A stretch of 64,000 bases of DNA from Gemmatimonadota bacterium (GCA_018660835.1 JABJJN010000074.1:1-64000), one strand, 5' to 3'; positions 7,377 to 16,547 are shown, counted from the first letter of the stretch. The notes: a model not told the origin generated them from the letters alone. Program-made: numbers and translations.

Positions 7377-8719
7377 GTCACAGGAACACACCACACTTCC
7401 GTCTTCGTCTCCGGGCTCAACCCCTGCCCCGCGTCACCGTGCGTGTACAGAATGCTCAGTTCATCGACAGGATGATGCGGACCCGAACGTGGCACCGACG
7501 GCAACCAATTCGCCACGTCCGGATCCGAAGGGCTGATCTGGCTACACGTGAAGGTCTCGCCCTTATCCTCGGAGCATAGATAGAACACTTCACTCGACGG
7601 ATGACCCCAGTGACTTGCCGCACCGACTTCGTTCGGCTCAACCGTTGTCACGACGATGTGCAATCGATCTCGCGTATCGATCGTCATCATACTCTCAACG
7701 GCCATCCGGCCCTCTGGAAGGTTGGATTCAATCTGTTGTGTGTGCCAATCCTGGCCGGTCCAGCGACTCAGCCAGATTGGTTCGGATTCCATCCCTGGAT
7801 TCAGTGTCAGGGCCCACAACGTATCCGATGAGTCGACGGTGATCGTGTTCACATAGATATTTTCGTCGAAGGGCGGAATGGCAATGTCGTGATGGTAGGT
7901 CGTGGGAGTGTGAATGAGATCCCCACGAAGATTGGTCCATGTCTCGCCAAAGTCCTGTGACCTGATCACCGCCGCACCGTACGAACGCATGCGTGACTTG
8001 TCGCCTGTCACGGCCTGATTGTCACCGCCACCGATGTTGTAGAAGTGGCACGCCGCATACAACGTGCCATCTGAGGCGCAGGCGATGTGACCATAGTGGT
8101 GTGTGTACTGGGGTTCGATCTGCTGACCGAACAGAGGTTTCGCCGACGTCCAGCCGCCGACCGCGCGTTGGGCGTGAAATACGGTCTGCGGCGGATGTTC
8201 ACCGCCTCGGCAGACCACCGCATCAAGTCCGGATGGCGTGTTCACAATCGATGCCGCCGTCGCATTGTAACCAAAGGATGACCAGAAGGCCCTGTAACCT
8301 TCACCGACGGGTTCCCAACTTTCCAGAGATCCTGGGTGTTGAGACCGTTTCCACTTGACCCTTGCCTGATTCCAGTCGCCACTGATTCCGTGGGGCCCAT
8401 AGGTAAGGCGTATGTGGCCGTCACCATCGGCGGTGATGCAAGGACAGGTGTGGTTGTCAGACCCCTCGTCGATCCGAACGATCGCCCCCCAGCGATCCGT
8501 CTGGTGATCGTACGTGCGACCGCAAACCATCGCGATCGCGTCGAGCCAGACAACGTGTGTCTTGCCGTCGAGCGTCAGGATTTTGTTCGACCAGTTGTAG
8601 GAGGTCGCGCGCGTTGATCCTGTCGTTGAGATCCGGAATGGGTCTGAGAATTCTGGCAAGGGGCGTTTTCTTTCGTTTAGCGAATGGATTTGCTGTGATG
8701 CACTGGCGGGCTCTGCCAT
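7373..8719 (-). CDS. BNR-repeat (sialidase-like propeller) family protein
   Basis: The 448-aa protein matches the BNR_4 style of six-bladed propeller: WSNKILTLDGKTHVVWLD, HIRLTYGPHG, SQDFGETWTNLRG and SEDKGETFTCSQI, where the last two are Asp-box-like (S-x-D-x-G-x-T-W/F) turns. Such proteins recognise or hydrolyse glycans or act as uncharacterised enzymes; an arginine triad for true sialidase activity cannot be confirmed. No signal peptide is visible, so the substrate would be intracellular. It lies 14 bp downstream of the GNAT gene on the same strand and converges on the sulfatase. Confidence 0.75.
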   Translation of the reverse strand: MAEPASASQQIHSLNERKRPLPEFSDPFRISTTGSTRATSYNWSNKILTLDGKTHVVWLDAIAMVCGRTYDHQTDRWGAIVRIDEGSDNHTCPCITADGDGHIRLTYGPHGISGDWNQARVKWKRSQHPGSLESWEPVGEGYRAFWSSFGYNATAASIVNTPSGLDAVVCRGGEHPPQTVFHAQRAVGGWTSAKPLFGQQIEPQYTHHYGHIACASDGTLYAACHFYNIGGGDNQAVTGDKSRMRSYGAAVIRSQDFGETWTNLRGDLIHTPTTYHHDIAIPPFDENIYVNTITVDSSDTLWALTLNPGMESEPIWLSRWTGQDWHTQQIESNLPEGRMAVESMMTIDTRDRLHIVVTTVEPNEVGAASHWGHPSSEVFYLCSEDKGETFTCSQISPSDPDVANWLPSVPRSGPHHPVDELSILYTHGDAGQGLSPETKTEVWCVPVT

Positions 8720-8733
8720 CTATTTCACTGAGA

Positions 8734-9675
8734 CTACGTGTTCAGGTTCTTCTCGTACATCGTCAGATCCATCCCCTCCGATCCGATCCGTATGCCATCG
8801 GTCACGCGTCCGATCGAACGATATCCCAGCCGCTCGAGCACCTGGCATCGTTCGGTATCCTCCGGGATCACATAGGCTATCACCTGATCGAGAGGCGTCC
8901 GCGCCTGCAGAGCCTCCACCATTTCGGCGTAGCGATCAGAGTAGCTAGGATGGATGACAACATCCAGCACACCGCAGTGCGTCTGATGGCGCCGCTGCTG
9001 AGGAAAGATGGTACCAAAGCCGAGGATCGTCTCCTCCCCATCCAGAACGATCGTCTCCACATCCTCGCGTTGACGAATCGTGTAGAATTCGCCCTCGAAA
9101 TGGGATCCAGTGAAACACCCCAATTCGTAACTCTTGATCGACGCGGGTGATGCATTGAACAGCGAACTCAGATCACCCTGATCATCGGCGGCCAAACTGC
9201 GAAGCTCGGCTTGCTGCCCCAGAGCAAAGAGACACTCCTCTTCGCCGGCAGGATCAAGGGTCAGCTTGTAGGCGTAGCGTTCACCCATCCTGCCGACAAG
9301 CTGAAAACCGACGGACTGATAGAACTCTCGCGTGAATGGTTTCCACGCAGCCAGATAGACGGCGAGGGCCCCTTCTTGGCGATAAGCCTGGATTGTCGCC
9401 TCCAGCGTGATCCTGCCGATCCCCTGGCGTCGATACGCCGGGTCGGTGAATACCTGCGAGAGGATTCCCTGACCTCGCGGCCCGATGGTGTAGGCCGTTG
9501 TGCCGAGACACCGATCACCGTCGAAGACACTTGCAAGTCCATAGGTCTCCTGCCCCCACGGTTTGATCAGACGCGATTGCGAAGCCCAGAGATGGTCGCC
9601 ACTCGAAAACTTCAGAGCCTCCGCCTTCTCTGCCGCCGATGATTGGTAGGTCACATGTTGCAGATCATGATTCAT
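8734..9675 (-). CDS. Tandem GNAT-type N-acetyltransferase
   Basis: In this 313-aa protein the first half carries the GNAT acetyl-CoA motif A (QVFTDPAYRRQGIGRITLEA, with R/Q-x-x-G-x-G/A) followed by LAAWKPFTREFYQSVGFQLVG. The second half has a weaker GNAT pattern (ILGFGTIFPQQ, LERLGYRSIGRVTDGI) without a clear acetyl-CoA loop. It probably acetylates a small molecule or protein amine; the target is unknown. I use the ATG at 9675 rather than the TTG at 9711 because homologous GNATs begin close to this point. The BNR gene follows 14 bp later and is probably co-transcribed. Confidence 0.8.
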   Translation of the reverse strand: MNHDLQHVTYQSSAAEKAEALKFSSGDHLWASQSRLIKPWGQETYGLASVFDGDRCLGTTAYTIGPRGQGILSQVFTDPAYRRQGIGRITLEATIQAYRQEGALAVYLAAWKPFTREFYQSVGFQLVGRMGERYAYKLTLDPAGEEECLFALGQQAELRSLAADDQGDLSSLFNASPASIKSYELGCFTGSHFEGEFYTIRQREDVETIVLDGEETILGFGTIFPQQRRHQTHCGVLDVVIHPSYSDRYAEMVEALQARTPLDQVIAYVIPEDTERCQVLERLGYRSIGRVTDGIRIGSEGMDLTMYEKNLNT

Positions 9676-9816
9676 GCACCCAATGGAAGTGTACAGCACC
9701 AGCACCGACAAACAGGGATCTCAGGAACCATTTCTTGGGGACCATTCGACGAAACAGGGGCAATCAGACGCAGACCGGATCGTCACGAATCATGGCCACC
9801 ATTTGCGCTCGCCCTT

Positions 9817-9850
9817 CTTAACGTCAGTTTTAGCTTAACGTCAGTTTTAG
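9817..9850. repeat. Perfect 17-bp tandem duplication upstream of the Rieske gene
   Basis: CTTAACGTCAGTTTTAG occurs twice head to tail (9817-9833 and 9834-9850) without mismatch, 27 bp before the Rieske start codon; a further CTTAAC follows at 9860. It could be a double regulator site or a recent slippage duplication. Confidence 0.9.
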
Positions 9851-9877
9851 GCCGGACCGCTTAACAGGAGACCCGCC

Positions 9878-11725
9878 ATGACCCTCCGCACACCCGACTC
9901 CGCCCCTGCCGACTTCGACAACGATCAGGCGCCTCCGCCTGCCCCTTCGACTACTGCCGAAGACATGGTCTTTCACGAATTGTGTCCCACAGCTGACGTC
10001 GAGGAAGGCGTGGGTAAGCCATTCTCTATCGACGGCAACCATCTGGCCGTCTACCGCTACGAGGATGGCTTCTATGCCTGCGATAACCGCTGTCCGCACA
10101 TGGGGTATCCCCTGTCGGAGGGCAGCGTGCGTGACGGTGTGCTCATCTGCCATTGGCATCACTGGGAATTCGATCTGAAGACGGGAGGATGCTTTCTGAC
10201 CAATGGCGATGATGTCGCCAGCTTCCCCATTGACGTGCGCGACGATGTGCTCTTTGTCGGTATCCCGAAGGGCGCCAAGAGCGCCGCACGGCAGCGTCTC
10301 GTCGATCGCGGCAAGCGCGCCCTTGAACAAGGCCTCAAGGATCGCTCCACCTTTCTCATCGCCAAAGCCGTCACCGCACTGCGCGAGTCTGGTGCCACAC
10401 CGCAGGAGATCATTCAGCACGGCCTGTTCTATGGAGCACACAAGACGAGTGATGGATGGTCTTCCGGTGTCGCCATCCTCACCCTGTGCGGCAATCTCTG
10501 GGATGATATTGATCCCGCCGACCACAATCTGTTTCTCGTGCATGGCCTGACACAGATCGCCAATCGCACGTCGGGCAGCTCTCGTCGTCAGCGCTTTCCC
10601 TTTCCACGCACCAGCGCCGACCCTGACCTGGTGACGCTAAAACGATGGTTTCGTCGCTACATAGACCTGCGTGATCGTGGCGCCGCCGAACGCATTCTGC
10701 TCACCCTGCACGATCGCGGCGAACCGGTATCCGTGTTATCTGATTTCGTGTTCACCGCAGCGACGGACTTCTACTTCACCGGCGATGGACACGCTCTCGA
10801 TTTCGCCAACAAGATGTTTGAGGGCCTCGACTATGTAGGTTGGGAAGGTGCTCACGAGATCCTGCGACCGATCATCGTCGACCTCGTCTCGCGCACCCGC
10901 CACGAGGAAACCTCACGTTGGCAGGACGCGGTGCCCGTCCTTGCGCCGGTCTTGGATCGAATCGAAGAGATCTGGGACGCGAATCAGGCAGCACCCGAAG
11001 AGACATTGGATGTGTCGGCCTTTACCAAGATCATGCTCGGTGACGACTTCGAACCAATTGTAGAGCAGATCGAGCAGAAGCTGCGAGCCGGTGTCAGCCC
11101 CCTGGCTCTTTGCCGCGCCATGACCTACGCCGGCGCCGTGCGCACCGTGCGTTTTCATCTCAAGAACGAGGGCGACTGGCACGATGTGGCCAACATCTAC
11201 TCCTATGCCCACGGTTTGTATCGGGCCTTCCAACGTGCACCCTCAGCGCAGTTGCTGCGCGGTCTGTTTCATGGCGCCGTCTTCACGACCTACATGCGCT
11301 GGCTCAACATGCCCTCCGCGCGAGTGCCGCGCGAGGGCCAGCGCCTACTTGGCGAGGAGTCCTTCGATTCGCCAAAACAGATGCTCGACCGCCTGCAGGA
11401 ATTCGCCGATTTCCAGAAGGTCGCCGAGGCGGAGATCCTGGTGAACCAGTATCTGGAAGAGGGGCACGACATCGCTCCCCTGCGACACACACTGGCGCAC
11501 ATCATGCTGCGGGAAGATGCCGAATTACACATGTTCCAGATTCTGGAGGCCGCCTTCCGTCACTACGAGCTGAGCAGCGATCCGGAGGAAAAGCGCATCC
11601 ACATGCTGGCAGCGACACGCTACATCACAGCTCAGAAGGTGATGAAGAATATTCTCTGGTCGACGGAGAATGCCGAACGGTTGCAGCGAGGAGAGCTACT
11701 CAGCGACCGTGACGACGACGATTGA
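9878..11725 (+). CDS. Rieske [2Fe-2S] protein with a large alpha-helical C-terminal region
   Basis: In this 615-aa protein residues about 30-130 form a Rieske domain with C-x-H (Cys72, His74) and C-x2-H (Cys91, His94) separated by 16 residues, which ligate a [2Fe-2S] cluster. The rest, about 480 residues, is helical and contains ATPQEIIQHGLFYGAHKTSDGW and DHNLFLVHGLTQIANR; I recognise no named domain there and see no mononuclear iron site like that of ring-hydroxylating oxygenases. It is probably a soluble electron-transfer or oxidoreductase component. AGGAG precedes the ATG by 7 nt. The gene stands alone, 4 bp from the end of the convergent propeller gene. Confidence 0.8.
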   Translation: MTLRTPDSAPADFDNDQAPPPAPSTTAEDMVFHELCPTADVEEGVGKPFSIDGNHLAVYRYEDGFYACDNRCPHMGYPLSEGSVRDGVLICHWHHWEFDLKTGGCFLTNGDDVASFPIDVRDDVLFVGIPKGAKSAARQRLVDRGKRALEQGLKDRSTFLIAKAVTALRESGATPQEIIQHGLFYGAHKTSDGWSSGVAILTLCGNLWDDIDPADHNLFLVHGLTQIANRTSGSSRRQRFPFPRTSADPDLVTLKRWFRRYIDLRDRGAAERILLTLHDRGEPVSVLSDFVFTAATDFYFTGDGHALDFANKMFEGLDYVGWEGAHEILRPIIVDLVSRTRHEETSRWQDAVPVLAPVLDRIEEIWDANQAAPEETLDVSAFTKIMLGDDFEPIVEQIEQKLRAGVSPLALCRAMTYAGAVRTVRFHLKNEGDWHDVANIYSYAHGLYRAFQRAPSAQLLRGLFHGAVFTTYMRWLNMPSARVPREGQRLLGEESFDSPKQMLDRLQEFADFQKVAEAEILVNQYLEEGHDIAPLRHTLAHIMLREDAELHMFQILEAAFRHYELSSDPEEKRIHMLAATRYITAQKVMKNILWSTENAERLQRGELLSDRDDDD

Positions 11726-11729
11726 ACAC

Positions 11730-13397
11730 TCATGTAAGTCGCGGAAGGCCTTGTGCGAAAGTGTCAGCAATCTCACTGACACTCGCTGCTTTGGCTTGTA
11801 TCTGCGATTCAATCACCTCGCCGCGAAGAGCCCCCGCGCCATCCTGTATGTGACCCACCGCAACGGGCAGCTCAGACGTGGGAATCGTACCCACATGCTG
11901 CTGCTCAGCGACCAGGTCGCCATCGACGAAGAGGCGGACTACTTGACCGTCATACGTCCCGGCCAGGTGGTGGAGCCCCGGTGACAACAGCCGCGAATCA
12001 CTGACGCGAAGGCACGTGCCCTGAGTGTTGATGAGGAAACTGGGGCCGATGACTCCAGCATTCAGGCCCCCATTGTGACCTAAATCGCACCAGCGCAGAC
12101 TGAAAGCACTCTCATCTCCGAGGGTATCACATCGCAGCACGATCCCGTGCGTAACGAATTCACCTTCTTTGTGAACCTTGGGTCCTTGCTGCCAGGGCGC
12201 TGCGTAGAAATACCTGCCATCGAAGGCCCCGCCATTGTAGCCCACACTGTGCAGTCCATCCGTCGCTGATGCGTCGTAAGACTGCCAGCTGTCGTCTTCA
12301 TCAAAGGGCTGCGTCACATCATAACGCAGATAGTGCGAGTGGAACAGATTGTCCCGTGGCCCAGGCCCCTCGTGCAGAAAGAACGGTTGGAACGTCACGA
12401 AGCGGCCGTCGAAGAATCCTCCGTCAAAACCGGACGTCCGCAGGCCATTGGTCAGCTCTGCATTCTTCGATTCCCACGCTTGGGGGTCGTCAAAATCTCG
12501 ACGCGTATCGAAGCGAACGATGACACCATGACCGTAAGCACAGTAGTAGAGCCATGTGCCATCGAAGACAGCCCCGACAGCGAGCCCAAAACCATGGGGT
12601 CGCACGTCATAGGCCTGCCAGGCTTCAGGGTCTTCGAAAACACCCAAGGTGTCAAAGCGCACAGCGAGGCCACTGTAGAGCGGCACGAAGTAGATGTATC
12701 GGCCATCGAAGGCGGCGCCGTCGAAGCATGCCGCATCAGCTCCGAGGAAGTCCGAGATATCGATGGATACATAGCTCGCTGCGTCTTGGAAGTCGCCCTG
12801 TGTGTCGAGGCGAATCACCCGCCCACAGTGTTCGTCTTCCTTGCTCGGATCGCCTGAGAATCCGGGACAGAAGTAGACATAGCGGCCATCGAAAGCAGCA
12901 CTCTGCTGAGAGTGCTCTTCGCCAACATCCTGTGACGACCAACTCGCCGGGTCATGAAAGTCGCTCTGCGTATCGAGACGCAGCACCCGAGAGTGATAGA
13001 GTTCCATGTCGATCTGGCGTGGGACGAAGTAGACCCAGCGACCATCGTAGACAGCGCCATAAAAGCCCCGCGTGTCCAGCCCTTGCGTACGACTCGCGTC
13101 ATAGGCGGTGAAACTGGCGGGGTCACGAAAGTCACCTAACGTGTCCAGGCGCAGCACATTCGCATGAGTCGGGAAGCCACTCTCCCCATGCTGCTCAGGA
13201 ACGAAGTAGACGTAGCGCCCATCGCAAACAGCGCCAAAATATCCGCGTGTCGGCAGACCCTCTGTGTTGCCGGCATCAACGGCGGAGAATCCCGGCCAGT
13301 GATCTGGCGGACGCCACTTGGACACCAGCGCCTGGATCGCCTCGCCACGTCCATCAACGGATTGGGCCCAGGCGGAGACTGTGATACCCGTTGTCAT
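11730..13397 (-). CDS. Seven-bladed propeller apparently inserted in a LamG/concanavalin-like domain
   Basis: This 555-aa protein has seven units of about 45-60 residues (about 45-435) of the form FDGRYVYFVP...VLRLDTLGDFxDPxSWxxYDAS, with the closing strand of the last blade supplied by a matching segment near residue 35 (velcro closure). Before the propeller, ITVSAWAQ...ALVSKW resembles the start of a LamG domain. After it, FSLRW...LLSPGLHHLAGTYDG and VVRLFVDGDLVAEQ resemble the rest of one. It is probably extracellular and glycan-binding. The N-terminus may alternatively be a poor signal peptide. The ATG at 13397 is the only start in the frame after the stop at 13482-13484. It follows the lipoprotein gene by 34 bp. 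Confidence 0.65.
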   Translation of the reverse strand: MTTGITVSAWAQSVDGRGEAIQALVSKWRPPDHWPGFSAVDAGNTEGLPTRGYFGAVCDGRYVYFVPEQHGESGFPTHANVLRLDTLGDFRDPASFTAYDASRTQGLDTRGFYGAVYDGRWVYFVPRQIDMELYHSRVLRLDTQSDFHDPASWSSQDVGEEHSQQSAAFDGRYVYFCPGFSGDPSKEDEHCGRVIRLDTQGDFQDAASYVSIDISDFLGADAACFDGAAFDGRYIYFVPLYSGLAVRFDTLGVFEDPEAWQAYDVRPHGFGLAVGAVFDGTWLYYCAYGHGVIVRFDTRRDFDDPQAWESKNAELTNGLRTSGFDGGFFDGRFVTFQPFFLHEGPGPRDNLFHSHYLRYDVTQPFDEDDSWQSYDASATDGLHSVGYNGGAFDGRYFYAAPWQQGPKVHKEGEFVTHGIVLRCDTLGDESAFSLRWCDLGHNGGLNAGVIGPSFLINTQGTCLRVSDSRLLSPGLHHLAGTYDGQVVRLFVDGDLVAEQQHVGTIPTSELPVAVGHIQDGAGALRGEVIESQIQAKAASVSEIADTFAQGLPRLT

Positions 13398-13431
13398 CGC
13401 GGCGGTGACTGCTCGACTGATTCGCCCATCG

Positions 13432-14187
13432 CTACTGCTTCGCCCAGTGGCGTGGCGTGCCCGCCGGGATGCCCCTCGTCGTCATCGTCGAGCCACTCAC
13501 CTCAAAGCGTGTGCTGTGCCGCTCCAGTTGGCCATTGAAAACGAAAGCCGTCGTCAGAATCAGATTGCGTATGACCCAGGTGCCTTGAATGAGAAACTCA
13601 TCCCCATCCTGTCTCAGTGCTCCACTGAACCTGCCATTCGCATCATACGTGAGGGTCCGACCGAAATTGATACCGTCCTCAACAAAGGCCGTTCGCCATG
13701 CACCGATCACGGCGGCCGCGGCGATGCTGTCACGCTCAGCGGAGATCTCGTAGTCCACAGACAGATCAAGGCGAAACAGATAGGATGCCGCATCGAGTTC
13801 GCCAATGCTCTGCTCATCTGTCGAAGTCAGCATTTGCTCATGCAGGACCTCTTCATCTGCCAACAGCCGCAGCCGATGGATCCAGATTTCACCCAGATCC
13901 GCCGTTTTTATCCGGGCGATCCCATCATGATCGGTATAGACGCTGACCTGCGTAGAATTCACGTCTGCCACATCCGTGTGCTTCTTTGGCAAGTCTGCCG
14001 TTGCGTAATCGACCTGCACCAGCAACCCGGGCACGCCGCTACCCGCCCCATCGAGGACGTGGATCTCTCCTGTCCATGGAGCAGCAGGCATCGACGCAAC
14101 GGGTGACGAAGAATCACTGCCGCAGGCACTGATCATGGCGGCAGTTGCCCACAGCAGCCAACGATTTGTCTTGATGTCCAATATCAT
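13432..14187 (-). CDS. Lipoprotein of unknown function
   Basis: The 251-aa protein has a short signal sequence and a lipobox ending ISAC, with Cys22 as the lipidated residue followed by GSDSSS, so it should be anchored to the outer or inner membrane. Residues about 40-130 look like a beta-sandwich (GEIHVLDGAGSGVPGLLVQV, a carboxypeptidase-regulatory-like pattern). Residues about 165-245 read like a lipocalin or META-type barrel (VIGAWRTAFVED, LTYDANGRFSGAL, GTWVIRNLILTT). Function is unknown. It is upstream of the propeller gene and probably co-transcribed. A damaged second copy of its 5' end lies at 16217-16288. Confidence 0.7.
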   Translation of the reverse strand: MILDIKTNRWLLWATAAMISACGSDSSSPVASMPAAPWTGEIHVLDGAGSGVPGLLVQVDYATADLPKKHTDVADVNSTQVSVYTDHDGIARIKTADLGEIWIHRLRLLADEEVLHEQMLTSTDEQSIGELDAASYLFRLDLSVDYEISAERDSIAAAAVIGAWRTAFVEDGINFGRTLTYDANGRFSGALRQDGDEFLIQGTWVIRNLILTTAFVFNGQLERHSTRFEVSGSTMTTRGIPAGTPRHWAKQ

Positions 14188-14244
14188 AGGTTCCTAGAAT
14201 AAGAATCTGCTCGTCTCGGGTGAAGCCGCGTGCCGCTTGGCCGA

Positions 14245-15357
14245 TTAGAATCGATCCGGCCACCACATGTGACCAACGCGTAGCGGGAAAAGAGCCCGCG
14301 CCAGATCAAGCTCACGCGCCGAACCACTGACGCCACTCTCGGCGTCGTCCACGTCTCGGTATCCCATGACCAGTTGCATCATCACGCCCGTGTCGACTAT
14401 CTGCAAACCGTGACCGCTCGACCGGGTGCTGACGCTGACCTTCTCCTTGCGTCGCAGGAGCGTCGCCGCTTCATCGCCACAGCGGATAACCAGTCGAGAT
14501 GGCGCCTCCGCTGGCCAGAGACGCTCCAACTCGGGTATCAGGGCCGTCAAAAACCGTGGCAGGTGGAGACTGCGGCCCATAGCACCCGCATTGCGCTCGT
14601 ATCTGGTCTCGTCCTGATAGCCCAGTCGCCGGGCGTACACTGCGACGGGATGATCATTGGGGCAGCTGAAGGAGACACGCTCCCGTCGCAGCAGGACAGA
14701 TCGCTCTCCGAGGTAGCGCATGATGGCGCCAATCACGGCATCGCCTTGGCCGCCCACCTCGGCGGCGCGACAGCGATCGTCGACGTTGTCATAGTGCACG
14801 TAGCCCAGGACTCGTTTCCGCGCGCCAGGCTTGTACACGACGACGGTGGCATGCGACACACCGAAGCCCGATCCCATGACGAAGTCCTTCCAGCGCCGCT
14901 GACGAACGACAGACCCGGTGCGGTCGCGATTCTGCCGTTCGTAGAGAGAACGCACTTGCCCGAAATCGGCCTGTGTGATGAGACGCGTACGCAGGGGGGA
15001 GCGCACCGCTTCGGCCTTGCGCGTGTCGACGGAGAAGCCGTGCTGGGCAAAACAGGTCGCGAATCCGACGCGGCGATAGAAATCCTGGATTCCATAGAGG
15101 AACGAGGCGTCGTATTCCTCTTCGTGCATCAGTTGGATGGAGCGCTCCAGCACGCGCAGCGCGAGGCCCCGTTTGCGGTGCTTCCGGTCAGTGCCGACAC
15201 CAGCGATGCCGGCGGTCTTGAGGACGGCGGCGCCAATGCGCATGTCGCGATCGACGATCCAGAGGCGGGAGACGGACACTCCGTCGAGAAGGATTTCGAC
15301 CTTTCGCCACTCACCAGCTTTGGTCTCGATTGTGGGGGCCGGGTAGCGCGGCGGCAT
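14245..15357 (-). CDS. Eis-like GNAT acetyltransferase
   Basis: This 370-aa protein has the Eis architecture: an N-terminal GNAT domain with the acetyl-CoA loop in VGTDRKHRKRGLALRVLE (about residues 55-75), a second GNAT-like domain (FSCPNDHPVAVYARRLGY), and a C-terminal sterol-carrier-like domain (RLVIRCGDEAATLLRR). The chain ends in Phe; in mycobacterial Eis the C-terminal Phe carboxylate acts as the general base, so this ending supports the assignment. Eis enzymes acetylate amines on aminoglycosides, peptides and proteins. The start is the ATG at 15357. It is upstream of, and on the same strand as, the lipoprotein gene. Confidence 0.85.
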   Translation of the reverse strand: MPPRYPAPTIETKAGEWRKVEILLDGVSVSRLWIVDRDMRIGAAVLKTAGIAGVGTDRKHRKRGLALRVLERSIQLMHEEEYDASFLYGIQDFYRRVGFATCFAQHGFSVDTRKAEAVRSPLRTRLITQADFGQVRSLYERQNRDRTGSVVRQRRWKDFVMGSGFGVSHATVVVYKPGARKRVLGYVHYDNVDDRCRAAEVGGQGDAVIGAIMRYLGERSVLLRRERVSFSCPNDHPVAVYARRLGYQDETRYERNAGAMGRSLHLPRFLTALIPELERLWPAEAPSRLVIRCGDEAATLLRRKEKVSVSTRSSGHGLQIVDTGVMMQLVMGYRDVDDAESGVSGSARELDLARALFPLRVGHMWWPDRF

Positions 15358-15603
15358 GTCTGTTCCTGTCGTGTCGGCTCGAGTCGATGTGGTTCTGAGG
15401 TGTCACCTGAATCAAGAGGCATAATGGTGAGTGTAGGGCGTGCATGGCAAGTAAGAAGTTGACTCGGACTTGCACCTTGGCCAGGAAGAGACGATGACGT
15501 CGACTTCACGCTACCCTTATGTATTCCGCACGCCGGTTGCCAGCGTCGGCCCACCACCCCACACTTCCTTTTGAAGTTACGATCCTCCGAGGAGACCACC
15601 ACA

Positions 15604-16203
15604 ATGCACTACTGCGACACCTGCAGGGCAGCGACAACCCATGGAGAGGCTGTCCTGAAGCGGAGCGCCGCTGTGTGCGCCGAGTGCGGGACCGAAAACC
15701 AGATCCCATTTGTTCCCCTGCTGGTGATCACGGGTGCGGGGGGTTGTGGAAAGACGACGGTCACGCAAGCCCTGCTGAAAAAGCCCAATCCCTACTTTAT
15801 CGTGGAAGCGGATTACCTCCTCCATGGGCGGGGCGGATACGATTCGTGGGAGCGTTACTGGAATCATGTGGCAATCGTTTGCCGAACCCTTGGCCGAAAT
15901 CGTCAGCCCCTCGTTCTGACAGGCTGGGCTTATCCGAGCCAGATGGAGCAATTCCACTCCACACAGTTCTTTTCGCCGATTCACTATCTCGTTCTGGCCT
16001 GCGACCCGGAGACGCAGAAGCAACGACTCGAGGAGAGAGCCTATCCCGATACACAGGTCGACGGCTGTATCGATGAGACACGGAAGCTGTCAGCGGAGGC
16101 GGACGAACGGGAGAATGCGACGGTCCTCGACACGTCGCACATGACGCTAGAGCAGGTCGTCGCCGAAGTTGACAGCTGGATTCTGCAGCGGTTGCCTGGA
16201 TGA
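15604..16203 (+). CDS. Zinc-ribbon P-loop NTPase or kinase
   Basis: The 199-aa protein begins with two CxxC pairs (CDTC near residue 4, CAEC near residue 28) forming a zinc ribbon, then a Walker A motif GAGGCGKTT near residue 45, and later LACDPETQKQRLEER, the nucleoside-kinase-like lid or arginine region. It resembles AAA_18/AAA_33-type small kinases that phosphorylate metabolites or modify RNA ends; the substrate is unknown. I chose ATG 15604 because GAGGAG lies 9 nt upstream; the open frame's first ATG (15571) would add 11 residues without a ribosome binding site. It is divergent from the Eis-like gene. Confidence 0.75.
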   Translation: MHYCDTCRAATTHGEAVLKRSAAVCAECGTENQIPFVPLLVITGAGGCGKTTVTQALLKKPNPYFIVEADYLLHGRGGYDSWERYWNHVAIVCRTLGRNRQPLVLTGWAYPSQMEQFHSTQFFSPIHYLVLACDPETQKQRLEERAYPDTQVDGCIDETRKLSAEADERENATVLDTSHMTLEQVVAEVDSWILQRLPG

Positions 16204-16526
16204 CACGCTGCACACTATTACTTCCAACAGCGCTGCAAGCCGCTGTTGCCAACAGCAGCCAACAATTTCTCTTGATGACGAGTATCAAAGAATGACGCCG
16301 CCTGCTCACCACGGCGGCGCAGCCCAATCGAGCGGCGCATTCACGTCGCCCGAATCCTCGCAGGACATACGTAAACCCAGAGACCCGGGCTGTTACGGGG
16401 CTCGACGATCAGGTGAAACTCTGATCGACAGAAGTGCACCATTTCATCCCCCGACGTGAGCGCCGCCGAGATTCGGGCGCAGCCGGCGAGGTGAGCAGGC
16501 ATAGAGGCTGAAGGTTATGTCAGTCA
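16204..16526. other. Intergenic stretch holding the lipoprotein remnant
   Basis: Apart from the remnant at 16217-16288, I find no conserved ORF, RNA gene or strong hairpin here. The right part includes TGAGCGCCGCCGAGATTCG-type GC-rich sequence and leads to the PhyH gene. Confidence 0.6.
16217..16288 (-). pseudogene. Remnant of a duplicated lipoprotein 5' end
   Basis: On the minus strand a TTG at 16288 begins LILVIKRNCWLLLATAAC, which aligns with the first residues of the intact lipoprotein 2 kb away (MILDIKTNRWLLWATAAM). By hand 41 of 51 bases match. After the Cys codon the similarity fades and the frame runs antisense through the P-loop gene without a recognisable protein. The ATG has become TTG. 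It looks like a truncated duplicate or a scar of rearrangement rather than a working gene. Confidence 0.6.
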
Positions 16527-16547
16527 GTGAAACAACAGGAGATGTTT

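Noticed and set aside
13397..13481. Longer N-terminus for the propeller-LamG protein.
   Set aside because: The frame is open to the stop at 13482-13484 but contains no ATG, GTG or TTG, and the residues are Arg/Ser-rich without LamG character.
15797..16327. A 176-residue minus-strand frame containing the lipoprotein-like start.
   Set aside because: After the lipoprotein remnant it runs antisense through the P-loop gene and has no recognisable protein character, so only 16217-16288 is kept as a remnant.
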